Origin: Sthenelais limicola | Lineage: Eukaryota > Annelida > Polychaeta > Phyllodocida > Sigalionidae | Length of the DNA stretch: 64,000 bases | Direction of reading: 5' to 3' | Assembly: GCA_942159475.1 (NCBI GenBank) | Contig: OW804094.1 | Coordinates: forward strand, 14,452,132 to 14,516,131 | In this document: piece after piece, positions 31,318 through 41,621 of the stretch | Numbering within the stretch: the first letter of the stretch is position 1 | Layout of the letters: the number at the start of each line of letters is the position of its first letter | Notes under the pieces: model-generated | What the model was told of the DNA's origin: nothing | What the model saw: the letters and a program-made list of their open reading frames with translations, nothing else | The model's database searches: none | Translations under genes and position numbers: made by a program

Positions 31318-33606
31318 GGCTCTGTCTTAGAATATTGTTTGGGGGAGAGGGTAAATGATAAAAAGGGGGGAACTGGGGTTGAGGTACCCGAGTCAATGTG
31401 ATGATCCACCTGTTGTTTTTGTCATGAGGTGCGAGTAATGTCGTTCCTTCTTCCCCACATCCCCATCAAAGGCATATTTGCCGTGATGTAATTAGTATGG
31501 GCTATAGTATACCATACCTGTGAGGAGAGGTGAAGGGGGGTGACCAACTTTATTTTCAACCAACTTTTTTCTGACCCATTTTTTTTTCCGGCCAACTTTT
31601 GTTACGACCCAACTTTTTTTATGACCACCTTTTTTACGACCAACTTTTTTTCGACCAATCAACCAACTTTATTTCGCCCAACTTTTTTACGACAACTTTT
31701 TTTACGACCAACCTTTTTTTTTAATAACTATTTTTACGACCCAACTTTTTTTTCAACCAACTTTTTTTTACGACCCAACGTTTTTTTACGACCAACTTTT
31801 TTTCGACCAACTATTTTTACAACCAACTTTTTTACAACCAACTTTTTTACAACCAACTTATTTTCAACCAAATTTTTTTCAACCAAATTTTTTTTGACCA
31901 CCTTTTTTTCGACTAACTTTTTATGACCAACTTTTTTTTACGATTGGTTTTTCATGAAAGAATGTCTGTCCACACATTACTCGTTATTATTATTATTAAG
32001 GAGGGGGAATAAAAGGGCAGGGAGAGCAAGGGAGGTAGTCGGGGAGGGGGAGGAGAAGGAAAATGGATCGATGTATAGGTGTGTGTGTGTGGGGGGGGGG
32101 GGGGGTGCACATTTTTTTCCATGAAACCCTATTATATCAGTCATCCTCATCTCTCCTCTCGCTCTCTTCTCCTCCTCCTCTCTCTCTGTCCCTCCCTCTC
32201 TCGCTGTCCCTCCCTCTCTCGCTCTCTCCCTTCTACATCTTAGGCCTACTACCCCGACGTAGGCCCCCTGTGATTTTAGCCATTTTTGGCAATCAAATTA
32301 ATATCTCCAAATTAAAATAAACGTCCAGTAAATTGTTGGATTCTTCTAAGAAGTAGAAACACAACTGCCTCTACAATCCAAGTGCCGAAGGCACTTGTTA
32401 AGGCTAAAGCGTACCGAAGGGTACCCGAGGGAGCAAGAAATCGATCAGTGTTCACCACTTGTACCTTTGTACTCATAAATGCCCTAGTATTAAGAGTGAT
32501 GTTTAGGTGGATTTTGCCAAGTCTATAACACCAAAACGTAATTAAATATCTTCTTTTTTAAATTCATAACCCTGACATGTTGTCCAAAGATGAAGCAAAA
32601 GACACGAGAGTTTCCTATTGCCTATTCCTAACATCCTAACAGGTGCAAACTTCGACCATTTCGCCTTGTGTAGCTCTATCCAACCGAGGTGCTGCCATCT
32701 GGTGTGAAATACACGTACTACACAACCCGCAACAGCTACAGCCAAATAGACATGATGTGCAACAATTCTCTCAGTGTCCTTTATGGGGGAATGAAAGGGA
32801 ATGGAATTGATGGATTTATAACAATAATGCAGCCCTAACCATACAATTTGTCAGTGCAGTGGCCAATGAAGCTAGTATGTGAGGCGCATAGTGTTAATTT
32901 GGCTCCCATGCGAAAGGAGGAGGACGCTTGGTTCCCATGCAAAAGGAGGAGGACGGAGGCGTGAGTTATTGTCTGTAAGAAATCAGTGCCTGCTGTTGCT
33001 ATCTTGAGCTAAATACATAATTCAGATATTCCGTATTGCTAATACATGTACCCTATATTATACTATGTCAAAAGTTCTCCATACAATTCCTAGCAGTTTT
33101 TGAGGAATTGGGCAGTGATTCTGACAGTCCAAAGCCTATGGAACCAATGGCCTGGCTTAATTTGCTTTTAATAGCCCAGGGGCAGAATATCATTTATTTG
33201 GTGAACGTTGCAATTTTGGTCATGCCAAATCTCCCGGATCTCTTGATTCTGAATCTGTCAATTTCCACATTGTAACTACTGAGGAATTTTAGTTCTCAAC
33301 TAAAAGTAAAAGGGAAAACAGTAAAAAATAAATGAAATAATCAATCAATAAAAAAAAAGTATTTACTAGATTTAGAATCAAGCGACTGATGTCAATCGGA
33401 TAGGAAATGATGTGCTCTAAAAATGTTTCTATTTGACCTATAAAGATGTCAGTGCATTATTTCTCGAGTTATTAGCAAAAGAGAAAGGTCAAAGGTCATT
33501 TTGAAGTCTTTTGCAAATAATTCGGGAGATACTGTCAGAATGAATTTCTAATTTCTCAAAAACTGTACATTTGGGTATTATATGTTGTCTATATGCTAAC
33601 ATATAT
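30509..33606. other. Low-complexity and simple-repeat region
   Basis: No gene seen. Contents: short tandem blocks with GTGTCACCTCATTAAG (30,766-30,845); a copy (30,900-31,045) of sequence found around 19,690-20,100; (TCTG)n at 31,280-31,310; a long T-rich minisatellite of about 12-15 bp units like ACGACCAACTTTTTTT (31,545-31,945); GT/G tract (32,080-32,105); CT-rich tract (32,150-32,230). About 60 bp at 32,400-32,460 repeats 30,840-30,897. Confidence 0.6.
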
Positions 33607-33612
33607 ATATAT

Positions 33613-34430
33613 GTGGGTCAAGTCTTCAGAAAATGTACAATTGGTCTTCACCAATCGCCTCAAATAACCAACATTTAAGGCAAAAATCAAGTTCAAAATA
33701 CAGTTCAACATAATCAGATGGATTTATTGAATGAATACAATACAGAATACACTCACATATTGTCATTTTTTTTATAATCTGTTACTCTTATTTAGCAGAA
33801 TTTGTGAGATGTGTAGAAATGTAGAATGTAGATTTCTGAAAATCTGACCCACCTATATATTATATATATGGGTCAGATTTTCAGAAAATGTACAATTCAA
33901 CTTCACCAAACCAAACAGATTGCTAGAATCAATGCAATGCCGAATATACTCGAATTTACCTAGTATTAACCAAATTGCAGCTTAATTTAGCAGAATTTAC
34001 TAAATGTGTGTAGCTGCCAATTGTACATTTTCTGAAAATCTGACCCATATATGAACTGGCTCTAGGTGGCGCCACCTTCGCCTCGGTCGGCTGGGAGAGC
34101 TCCCGCTTCTCCCCAGTGACGCATAGGATTCCATACGATTCTTTTTGTTGAATAAAGGCGTCTGCAAGGTCGCCGGCTCCTTTTCAATAGGTGGGTCAGA
34201 TTTCCGGAAAATGTACAATTTGCAGCTGTACAAATCTAGGAATATCTGCTAAATTAGGCTGCAATTTGGTCAATACTAGCTAAATTCGAGTATATTCGGC
34301 ATTGCATTGATTCTAGCAATCTGTTTGGTTAGGTTGAACTCTATTTTGTACTTTATTTTCGTCTGAAATTCGGGTTATTTCAGAGAATTTGTGAAAGTGA
34401 GTTGTACATTTTCTGAAAACCTGACCCATA
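33613..34430. repeat. Cluster of three family-B MITEs
   Basis: Three copies of an inverted-repeat element of about 180-240 bp: 33,613-33,852, 33,868-34,050 and, in opposite orientation, 34,190-34,430. Ends read GGGTCAGATTTTCAGAAAAT and its reverse complement. Interior motifs include CAGATTGCTAGAATCAATGC. No coding capacity. Confidence 0.85.
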
Positions 34431-35106
34431 GAATATTAGCATTTGGAAACTTTGTGATGATAATGAATGGAAGTTTTATTCTACATTATGACCCGGGCTT
34501 GAAAGCTTGCTATATATTACCAATATGGGGCTTCTAATGATAATTAAGCCGGGAATTGAAATAAATACAATTCATTACTTTATTTCCTCTCGCAACCCAT
34601 AATATTGGGTGCGGAACTATCTACTCCCGCAACCCTATGTGTTCCTCATGAAAATCTAAATTTTAATTCAACTTCCTATGGTAAGTCTCTAAAAATTATA
34701 AAAAAAGGGGTAAGGTAAGAGTAAGTGTACATTATATTCGCCAGGTGGCGTAGGCGTATTAAATAGGTATATTCCTACATAAGAGGTGGCGCCACTCTAG
34801 ATTAAGCATATAGTGTCAGAAAACATTCGAGGTGAATTTTGATATGCTACCCCATGTTTAATCGCTTAGAGATTCTTTGACAATACCTGCAAAAACTTTA
34901 TTAAATGGTATGAAAATGTTTAGAAGTGTAGAAGCCGAAACGGCAGGTTATGATGAATAAAGATGTTGTAAAAACAAAACATTTTTTTTATTATTTCATT
35001 TAAGGCCTATCACGTTTTAAGCTACGATAAGAGAAAAGAAGAAAAGAAAAACGCATTATTCCCTACACGGGTGTCTTCGTGCGTTGCCTCTGGCTACCTC
35101 ACAAAA

Positions 35107-35515
35107 TGTGATGTGTTTCAGGAAAATGAGTCATAAGTCGCAAAATTGATATTTTTCAAAGTGTTTTTTTCACAAGATCACATCATTGGAATGTTCTGAT
35201 TTTTGGAGAGTTGATCACTTATGGTTATATCAATTGATGTATCAAATCTCAGGACAATCTATGTAATATATCCTTTAGTTTTACAGGTCCACATATGGAC
35301 TACATTTAGTTACTTTACTGTTTATTGACCCCCAGAAATATTGGAAACTGCTTTTTTCAAAAACGAAAATATCAAACTTAAATGTAGAAATACTTATAAG
35401 ATTATTAGACCGTTTACTATCATTTGAATCAGCTTTATCTCATCTTTTCAGATATAATGGTATCTCAAAAACTATTTTTTGCTACTTAAGACTCATTTTC
35501 CTGAAACACATCACA
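35107..35515. repeat. Family-A MITE
   Basis: About 410 bp with inverted ends TGTGATGTGTTTCAGGAAAA and reverse complement. Further copies lie at 39,795-40,200, 40,857-40,908 continuing at 52,473, 52,744-53,268, 53,808-54,219, 61,045-61,399 and 63,639 to the window edge. Confidence 0.85.
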
Positions 35516-36109
35516 AATTATAGATTATAATTTATAAGAAAAAAAAATAAACATTAAATTTACATGAGTTATATTCGCATATTCAGAGGATACCCCATCC
35601 TTCTCGTCACTAGTTCGAAATTAAACATTTTGTTCAAAAACAAGTATCGAAGTAAACAGTTCTTTGAAACGAAAATTCTTTTATTTATAACATCTGTGAC
35701 ACAATATTGTAGCTAGGCTACTCGTAGCTGAAATGTTTTACATGAAGTCTCATTAAATATCAGCAACATTTAATGAGGGTGAGCACAATCTGATGAGTAT
35801 TGTATCTAAATATTTTATTCCAGACAAACATTATGTAATATAAACTATTCTCAGTTGTAGCTGTACATCAAGATATAGCAATCGTTAATACATAGTATAA
35901 AGTATTCAGTCAGTCACTATCAAGCATATTATTAATAAATGGCTAATATCTGAGGGAAACATTTTTGTTAAAGTGAAAGAAGCAAATAAAAACGTACAGA
36001 AGAAGCAAATAAAAACGTACAGGAAGTGAACAGAAGACTTCTGACAGTACATTACTTCGCCGCCTACTGGTAAAAAGCGCTTGTGGTAAGTCCAACTATG
36101 TATTGCAAA

Positions 36110-36329
36110 TAGGGAGATTTAGCAGCCACAACGCACCAACACAACACAAACGCATCCACTAACTACTAACTATTTGTACATTATTACCGTTGTGGGGATA
36201 TCTGGAGAGGCGCTAGGCTAGGCCAGGCCACTCGAGATATCCCCACAACGGTAATAATGTACAAATAGTTAGTGGTTAGTGGATGCGTTGGTGTTGCGTT
36301 GGTGCGCTGTAGTTGCTAAATCTCCCTAG
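36110..36329. repeat. Long imperfect palindrome (foldback)
   Basis: Arms 36,110-36,202 and 36,235-36,329 are reverse complements with few mismatches, nearly perfect over the inner 50 bp (ending GTTGTGGGGATATCT). The spacer is about 32 bp. Part of the outer arm (GTTGCTAAATCTCCCT) recurs once more at 36,345-36,360. Confidence 0.85.
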
Positions 36330-37636
36330 TGTTGGTGCATTGTGGTTGCTAAATCTCCCTATTATAGCTGCCTTTCACGTGCGATAAAAATCATGCTAAT
36401 ATGGCCATAAAAACTGAAATTTTATTTCATGACAACAAGGCCAATTTCAGACTACTTCTTAACCTAATGCCTATTATTCTACAGGTTTGATTTGTTCATT
36501 GGAACTACACATATCTTGGAACGCGCACATACTACTTTTATTATCTTACTGTAACAACTATTTCTTACAGGTTTCCAAGCACCGAAAAATACAATTTACA
36601 TAATAAAGCCTATACAAATATGAGATTCAGCAATGAGAATTATCACGTATGTGAAACTTTGACCCAATAAAATTAATAGAAAAAAAATGTGTCCCGAGCA
36701 CATTAAGCTTTAATACAACAACGAAATCGAGAGGAAGAATATCAGAGAAATTATTATTAAATCAAACATCAAATTCTTGTATAGATCAGTACAGGTGTAC
36801 ATTCATATGCTTCGCAAAATTTCCCAAAATTCTGGAAGAGAAATTGCTTTTTTTTGTTAATTTCCTTCAACTAAAATACTAGCACTGCGAATAATACATC
36901 ATTCATCTCTGGAAACAGAAAAAAAAACAGAACAAAAAATACAAGGGACGCGGTGATTCTGCTATTAGAAGTGTATGAGCATCGATGGCAGGAACCTGAA
37001 TAAAATCTTTTAAAAAAAATATTATCACATTCACCCACCCCAATCCTTATTTCACCATCATTATGATCATCTTGAACTGAGGTTTATCCATTAATCTATA
37101 TTATCTTGACACGTTTTTGTAACTGTTAAACCATGCATGAATAAATATGTACACCAAACAAATCTTTTATAATAGATCATATCGATATGTCGTCGGGTAA
37201 TATAGCAAATGCTCACCAGGTGGAGTGACTGTTAATGAAAATACCCACCAGGTGGCGCCACAGGTGTTATCAGGGCCCGAATCAGAATGTTGGAATAAAG
37301 CAGAACCATACTAGCTCAGAGATTTAATCAACTTTTGCCGATATTAAGTATATTTAAGACTGGTAATTTATATCAATATGTAACCAATGATAAAACCTGC
37401 TAGTCATCATCTCTTCATATACATGTCAATACATCTAATTACAGTCCAAAAATCAATTTTTTGTATAGAGATATCACAAATATATTCTCTTAAATCCATC
37501 TACAAGGAATATTTGGGTAACAGGTGTAGTAGTCAATCAGTCAGTCACCAAATTAACAATAATTCTTGAAAAGTAAACCAAATATCGATCTCTCATTTCA
37601 ATAAATTTTTTCATGTGAACTATTTAAATGAATCTC

Positions 37637-39634
37637 TTAGACATTTTGGAACTGATCACTGTCAGGAAGGAGCTGTGTGGTGTAGTGATTCTGGAAGTAG
37701 TCCCTGCTTCTAGCGCTAGCTGCACAGGACACGCCTTGTGGGTGTGGTTGGGTGGGGGCAGTCATGGTGGGAGGGTGGTAAGGGTAGTAGGCCTGGCGGT
37801 AGATAAAGCTACTAGACGGGTCCTGGTAGATGAATGTGGCTTTCTGTCTCATGTGGCTGTAGCTGGTAGCATTGGTAGACTTGAAGGTGAGGTCTAGTGG
37901 ACCTGGTGGTGGACCCCCAGCAGAGTTGTGGGCGTGGCCTAGAGAAGCACCTGTGGAGTTGTGGGCGTGGCCTAAAGGAGCACCTGTGGAGTTGTGGGTG
38001 TGGCCTACAGGAGCACCTGTGGAGTTGTGGGCGTGGCCTACAGGAGCACCTGTGGAGTTGTGGGCGTGGCCTAGAGGAACACCTGTGGAGTTGTGGGCGT
38101 GGCCTACAGGACCAGCTGTGGAGTTGTGGGTGTGGCCTACAGGACCAGCTGAGGTGTTGTGGGCGTGACCTAGAGAAGCACCTGTGGAGTTGTGGGCGTG
38201 GCCTACAGGACCAGCTGTAGAGTTGTGGGCGTGGCCTACAGGACCAGCTGTAGAGTTGTGGGCATGGCCTAGAGAAGCACCTGTGGAGTTGTGGGCGTGG
38301 CCTAGAGAAGCGCCTGTGGAGTTGTGGGCGTGGCCTAGAGAAGCACCTGTGGAGTTGTGGGCGTGGCCTAGAGAAGCACCTGTGGAGTTGTGGGCGTGGC
38401 CTAGAGAAGCACCTGTGGAGTTGTGGGCGTGGCCTAGAGAAGCACCTGTGGAGTTGTGGGCGTGGCCTAGAGAAGCACCTGTGGAGTTGTGGGCATGGCC
38501 TAGAGAAGCACCTGTGGAGTTGTGGGCGTGGCCTAGAGGACCAGCGGCAGAGTTGACGGAGTGACCTAGAGGACCAGCGGCAGAGTTGACGGAGTGACCT
38601 AGAGGACCAGCGGCAGAGTTGACGGAGTGACCTAGAGGACCAGCGGCAGAGTTGACGGAGTGACCTAGAGGACCAGCGGCAGAGTTGACGGAGTGACCTA
38701 GAGGACCAGCGGCAGAGTTGACGGAGTGACCTAGAGGACCAGCGGCAGAGTTGACGGAGTGACCTAGAGGACCAGCGGTAGAGTTGTGGGTGAGGCCTAA
38801 CAAACTATCTGTAAAGTCGCCCCATGGTAAGTACAGATTCTGGGATCCTGTAGCAGAGTCACCTGCATTGGGGGTATGGGGTGTACCTCCCACTGGAGTA
38901 GACACCTGCTCCAGGCATTGAGCATTGTTAGTCTGAATGGCCCTGATCCCATGGCAATCCAACCGGTACATCTTGGAAGAGGCAAAGTGTGGAGCAGAAG
39001 GTGGCAGGTGGTAAGGGCTGACATCAGACGGTCGGGGGTTCCTCTCACTCTGTCTCACACTCATAGAGGGAGTCATGGTCGAAGCAGGAGGAGGTACTGA
39101 GATGTGGCCCTGGGTATAGGTGCACTGCTGGATGGAGAGAGAACTAGGGAAGACAGCTTGCTGAGAGGAGTTACCATTGTACGGCTGATGGCGACGAGGA
39201 TGGAACTTCTGGCCTCCGGGGTACGATGAGTTCCTTGCGGAGGCACTGGTGTTGTGAAGGCCAATACTACGGCGTGGTGCTACATAGCTTGTGTTGTAAT
39301 ACCTGTTGTAGTTGGTGATGTACCTTTGGTAATAAGCTGCCATGTCCTGGTAATATATCTGGTCATCGCTACGGGTGGTCCATGGGTATTGGTAGGATGT
39401 GAAGACCATGTGCTGATTGACCCAGTCTGAGGACACGCTGTATCTGTTTCTCAGGTGGGGCTCCATCCACTCCTCCATGCTGGGGAGACGGGTGACTGGG
39501 GTGGTGGTGGTTGGGGTGGTCACTCTGGTGTGGCTGGTGGGTGTTGAGGTGGTTATTGGGGCGGTGGTCACTTGTGTGGTTGTTGTTGGGGTGGTTTTTG
39601 AGGTAGTCTGTGGATTAGGGACCTTGTGGGCAAC
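37637..39634 (-). CDS. Divergent homeobox gene, last exon with coding minisatellite
   Basis: The acceptor AATTTTCAG at 39,635-39,643 joins in phase 0 to the exon at 53,291. The exon codes 665 residues to TAA at 37,637. It begins with a Thr-rich stretch (TTSKTTPTTTTQVTTAPITT), then a Tyr/Asn-rich region (YYQDMAAYYQRYITNYNRYY) and a Ser/Pro-rich region. About 26 tandem copies of an 11-residue unit follow, 19 of the GHAHNSTGASL type and 7 of the GHSVNSAAGPL type, then a unique tail of about 100 residues rich in Tyr/Pro. No known domain; such tails often act as transcriptional activation or condensate-forming regions (inference). The open frame upstream of 39,634 runs into intron and a family-A MITE and is not part of the protein. 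Confidence 0.75.
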   Translation of the reverse strand, partial: VAHKVPNPQTTSKTTPTTTTQVTTAPITTSTPTSHTRVTTPTTTTPVTRLPSMEEWMEPHLRNRYSVSSDWVNQHMVFTSYQYPWTTRSDDQIYYQDMAAYYQRYITNYNRYYNTSYVAPRRSIGLHNTSASARNSSYPGGQKFHPRRHQPYNGNSSQQAVFPSSLSIQQCTYTQGHISVPPPASTMTPSMSVRQSERNPRPSDVSPYHLPPSAPHFASSKMYRLDCHGIRAIQTNNAQCLEQVSTPVGGTPHTPNAGDSATGSQNLYLPWGDFTDSLLGLTHNSTAGPLGHSVNSAAGPLGHSVNSAAGPLGHSVNSAAGPLGHSVNSAAGPLGHSVNSAAGPLGHSVNSAAGPLGHSVNSAAGPLGHAHNSTGASLGHAHNSTGASLGHAHNSTGASLGHAHNSTGASLGHAHNSTGASLGHAHNSTGASLGHAHNSTGASLGHAHNSTGASLGHAHNSTAGPVGHAHNSTAGPVGHAHNSTGASLGHAHNTSAGPVGHTHNSTAGPVGHAHNSTGVPLGHAHNSTGAPVGHAHNSTGAPVGHTHNSTGAPLGHAHNSTGASLGHAHNSAGGPPPGPLDLTFKSTNATSYSHMRQKATFIYQDPSSSFIYRQAYYPYHPPTMTAPTQPHPQGVSCAASARSRDYFQNHYTTQLLPDSDQFQNV
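37915..38795 (-). repeat. 33-bp coding minisatellite
   Basis: About 26 in-frame 33-bp units within the last homeobox exon. Two higher-order blocks differ in sequence: GTGGAGTTGTGGGCGTGGCC-type units (37,915-38,540) and GCAGAGTTGACGGAGTGACC-type units (38,541-38,790). Adjacent units are almost identical, so recent unequal exchange or slippage is likely. Confidence 0.95.
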
Positions 39635-39794
39635 CTGAAAATTAGAATAGAAAATAGAATTAATGAACATGTTAGAAACTGTATTTATATGCCGATGGAA
39701 TAAGGCATTTTCATTAGGATTGGAAATTATATTATTGTTATCTATAGTAGAGGCTTTATACCAGGGTGGGGCGGAGATGAAATGAGATCCGTTT

Positions 39795-40200
39795 TTGGAA
39801 AATGAGTCACAAGTCGCAAAATATGGATTTTGAGATATCACCATATTTGAAAAGAGGAGATCAAGCTGATTCCAATGATAGTAAACACCACAAGGACACC
39901 TAATAAGTACTTCTTCATTTTAACTTTGATATTTTTATTTTGGAAAAAAAAACAGGTTTGCAATGTTCCTAGTTGGGTAATTACCAATAAAGTAACTAAA
40001 TATACTCCACATAAAGGCCCTCAAAACGCAAGGATATATTTAATACAATGACCCGAATTTTTTTTACACGGATTCATATGACTATAAGTGCTTAAGCCCT
40101 CTAAAAATCAGAACATTTCAATAAAGAGATTTTGTGGAAAAAACACTTTGAAAAATATCAATTTTGTAACTTGTGACTCATTTTTCTGGAACACATCACA
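39795..40200. repeat. Family-A MITE in homeobox intron
   Basis: Left end degraded, right end CCTG/TCTGGAACACATCACA preserved. It lies 160 bp before the last-exon acceptor on the gene's strand. Confidence 0.8.
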
Positions 40201-40612
40201 TTTGAATATTCAATGTGTAACTTTCAATATTTCTGTTTTAAAATAGTTCTCTAGTTATCATCTGATGGAAGTTTTGAAGTCTTCTTAATTCTGGGTGAGG
40301 CAGAAACATGTTTCTGGGTTCCAGGTTGATACCAGCGGAGAACTAGGTAGTGGTCGGGGTAGGGGTGGGGGTGGGAGGTAATTTTGTTTTATATTTTCTT
40401 TTCAGAACACCGCCGTTTAGACCTAATAACTGAAAAAAATGTTTATTTCACAGCACTAACTTCTTAGAAACAAGTTAAATGAATGTGTTCCTGCTTTTAT
40501 TAACTTTTGGTCTGATTCTTTTTCAGATTTTTCAACATGCACAGAACTAGAATATAAGAACGACTTAAAATGCTGATCGTATGCAAATGGGGAGAGTGAA
40601 GACAAAACTGTG

Positions 40613-40684
40613 TTCCCACACCGGGAATCGAACCCGGGCCGCCTGCGTGAAAGGCAAGAATCCTAACCACTAGACCATATGGGA
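40613..40684 (-). tRNA. tRNA-Glu (anticodon UUC)
   Basis: Minus strand starts TCCCATATGGTCTAGTGGTT and ends with CGGGTTCGATTCCCGG and TGTGGGA plus A. The acceptor stem (TCCCATA/TGTGGGA) and anticodon stem (CTTGC/GCAGG) pair, and the loop is CTTTCAC, giving UUC. A and B boxes match eukaryotic tRNA-Glu. It lies in an intron of the homeobox gene and on the same strand. It could be a functional gene or a recent retro-copy; no CCA is encoded. Confidence 0.92.
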
Positions 40685-40856
40685 GCCTGTCGGAATGGTA
40701 AGTATAAGTGTGTAAAATTGTGATTTTATCAATCTATTTGGCCACCATTGAGTGGCATTCTCCTTTGTCCTTTGTAAATAAAGCTACACTTTCTTGCAGA
40801 CGTGCAGACTCAAAAGGACGTGTATGTGATATTCACAAAAATGCCTGAAAGCAATT

Positions 40857-40908
40857 GTGATGTGTTTCAGGAAAATGAGTCACAAGTCGCAAAAATTATA
40901 TATTATTA
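40857..40908. repeat. Family-A MITE, left part, split by Gypsy element
   Basis: TGTGATGTGTTTCAGGAAAA and following bases up to the LTR. The sequence resumes at 52,473. Four bases, ATTA, occur on both sides (40,905-40,908 and 52,473-52,476) as target duplication. Confidence 0.8.
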
Positions 40909-41511
40909 TGTAGTGGATATGAGGATCAGCGCAAGTCTAGTATAGCTTGCTGTTGTTTTAACTCTTATATAACCGGGTCGGCCTTCAAGGTCAAGGTTGG
41001 AGCTCCGCTCGCTCAGCCTTTCAAGCCTTTCGGATCTGTTCCGTTTTTACCTTGAATGAAATGTAAGCTTTACCCTAGTTACAGATTACCTTTCATCTTT
41101 CTGCATTGACCAGAATACGTACTGTATTGCATAACTGTGATGTATTGTGTATCTCCTGTATCACTTATTCCTGTACGAAGAACATCTTGCCATTTACTTG
41201 TACACACCTTGTTATTGTACGGATTGTATTTGTGACTATTCCGGAAATCCTTTCCGTCAGATGTCTTGGTTAGCCCGGCTGACCATGTACCTTGTGATTG
41301 CACTGTGGGGGAAATAAAGCTACGGAAACAGAGATCGTCGTCCATGTTTTACTTTCCCTTAGTCGAGAGGAGAATCGAACCTGGGTTGTCTAAGTAATAG
41401 CACGAAGGTTATCGCGGGCTGGATAACTAGTGTCACCATTTACTGATAAACTACCTGTAGGAGAGCCTACAGCCCCGGATTGGTAATCGAGATATCCGGG
41501 GGTTCACTACA
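40909..41511 (+). repeat. 5' LTR of the Gypsy element
   Basis: 603 bp, no difference seen from 51,870-52,472; TGTAGT...ACTACA ends. A possible TATA-like CTTATATAAC lies near 40,965. Confidence 0.95.
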
Positions 41512-41513
41512 AT

Positions 41514-41531
41514 TGGTGCCGTGCCAGTTCT
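41514..41531 (+). other. Primer-binding site region
   Basis: TGGTGCCGTGCC starts 2 bases after the 5' LTR. The leading TGG fits the 3' CCA of a tRNA primer; the tRNA was not identified. Confidence 0.7.
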
Positions 41532-41621
41532 CGACCTCAGTGCTTTCAGTCCGTTGGTTGTCCCAAATTTCTTCCCGGAAGAAATTGAGACTGCGGTGGC
41601 AGTCCGTGACGTCTACGAAAG

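Larger units (their letters stand above)
34431..37636. other. Noncoding downstream flank of the homeobox gene
   Basis: No gene seen. It holds a family-A MITE (35,107-35,515) and a long palindrome (36,110-36,329). The rest is unassigned AT-rich DNA with GCGCCAC-containing patches near 34,050, 34,790 and 37,250. Confidence 0.5.

Noticed and set aside
31540..31926. 128-codon Phe/Thr-rich ORF
   Set aside because: Encoded by a T-rich minisatellite; low complexity, no gene signals.
37872..38564. Long plus-strand ORFs rich in Trp/Glu/Leu or Cys/Gly
   Set aside because: They are antisense frames of the 33-bp coding minisatellite and stay open only because the unit length is a multiple of three.
37915..38795. 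CRISPR-like regular array
   Set aside because: Units are contiguous with no unique spacers and are in frame in a eukaryotic exon; it is a minisatellite.
39635..39844. Extending the last homeobox exon to the upstream start of the open frame
   Set aside because: The segment upstream of the acceptor falls in AT-rich intron and a family-A MITE; the clear AATTTTCAG acceptor gives the phase needed by the previous exon.
41079..41345. 88-codon minus-strand ORF, repeated at 52,040-52,306
   Set aside because: Both lie in the LTRs and are identical because the LTRs are; no domain or start context.
41340..41440. tRNA-like sequence in the LTR (GGTTCGATTC on the minus strand)
   Set aside because: The T stem does not pair and no acceptor or anticodon stem could be built.
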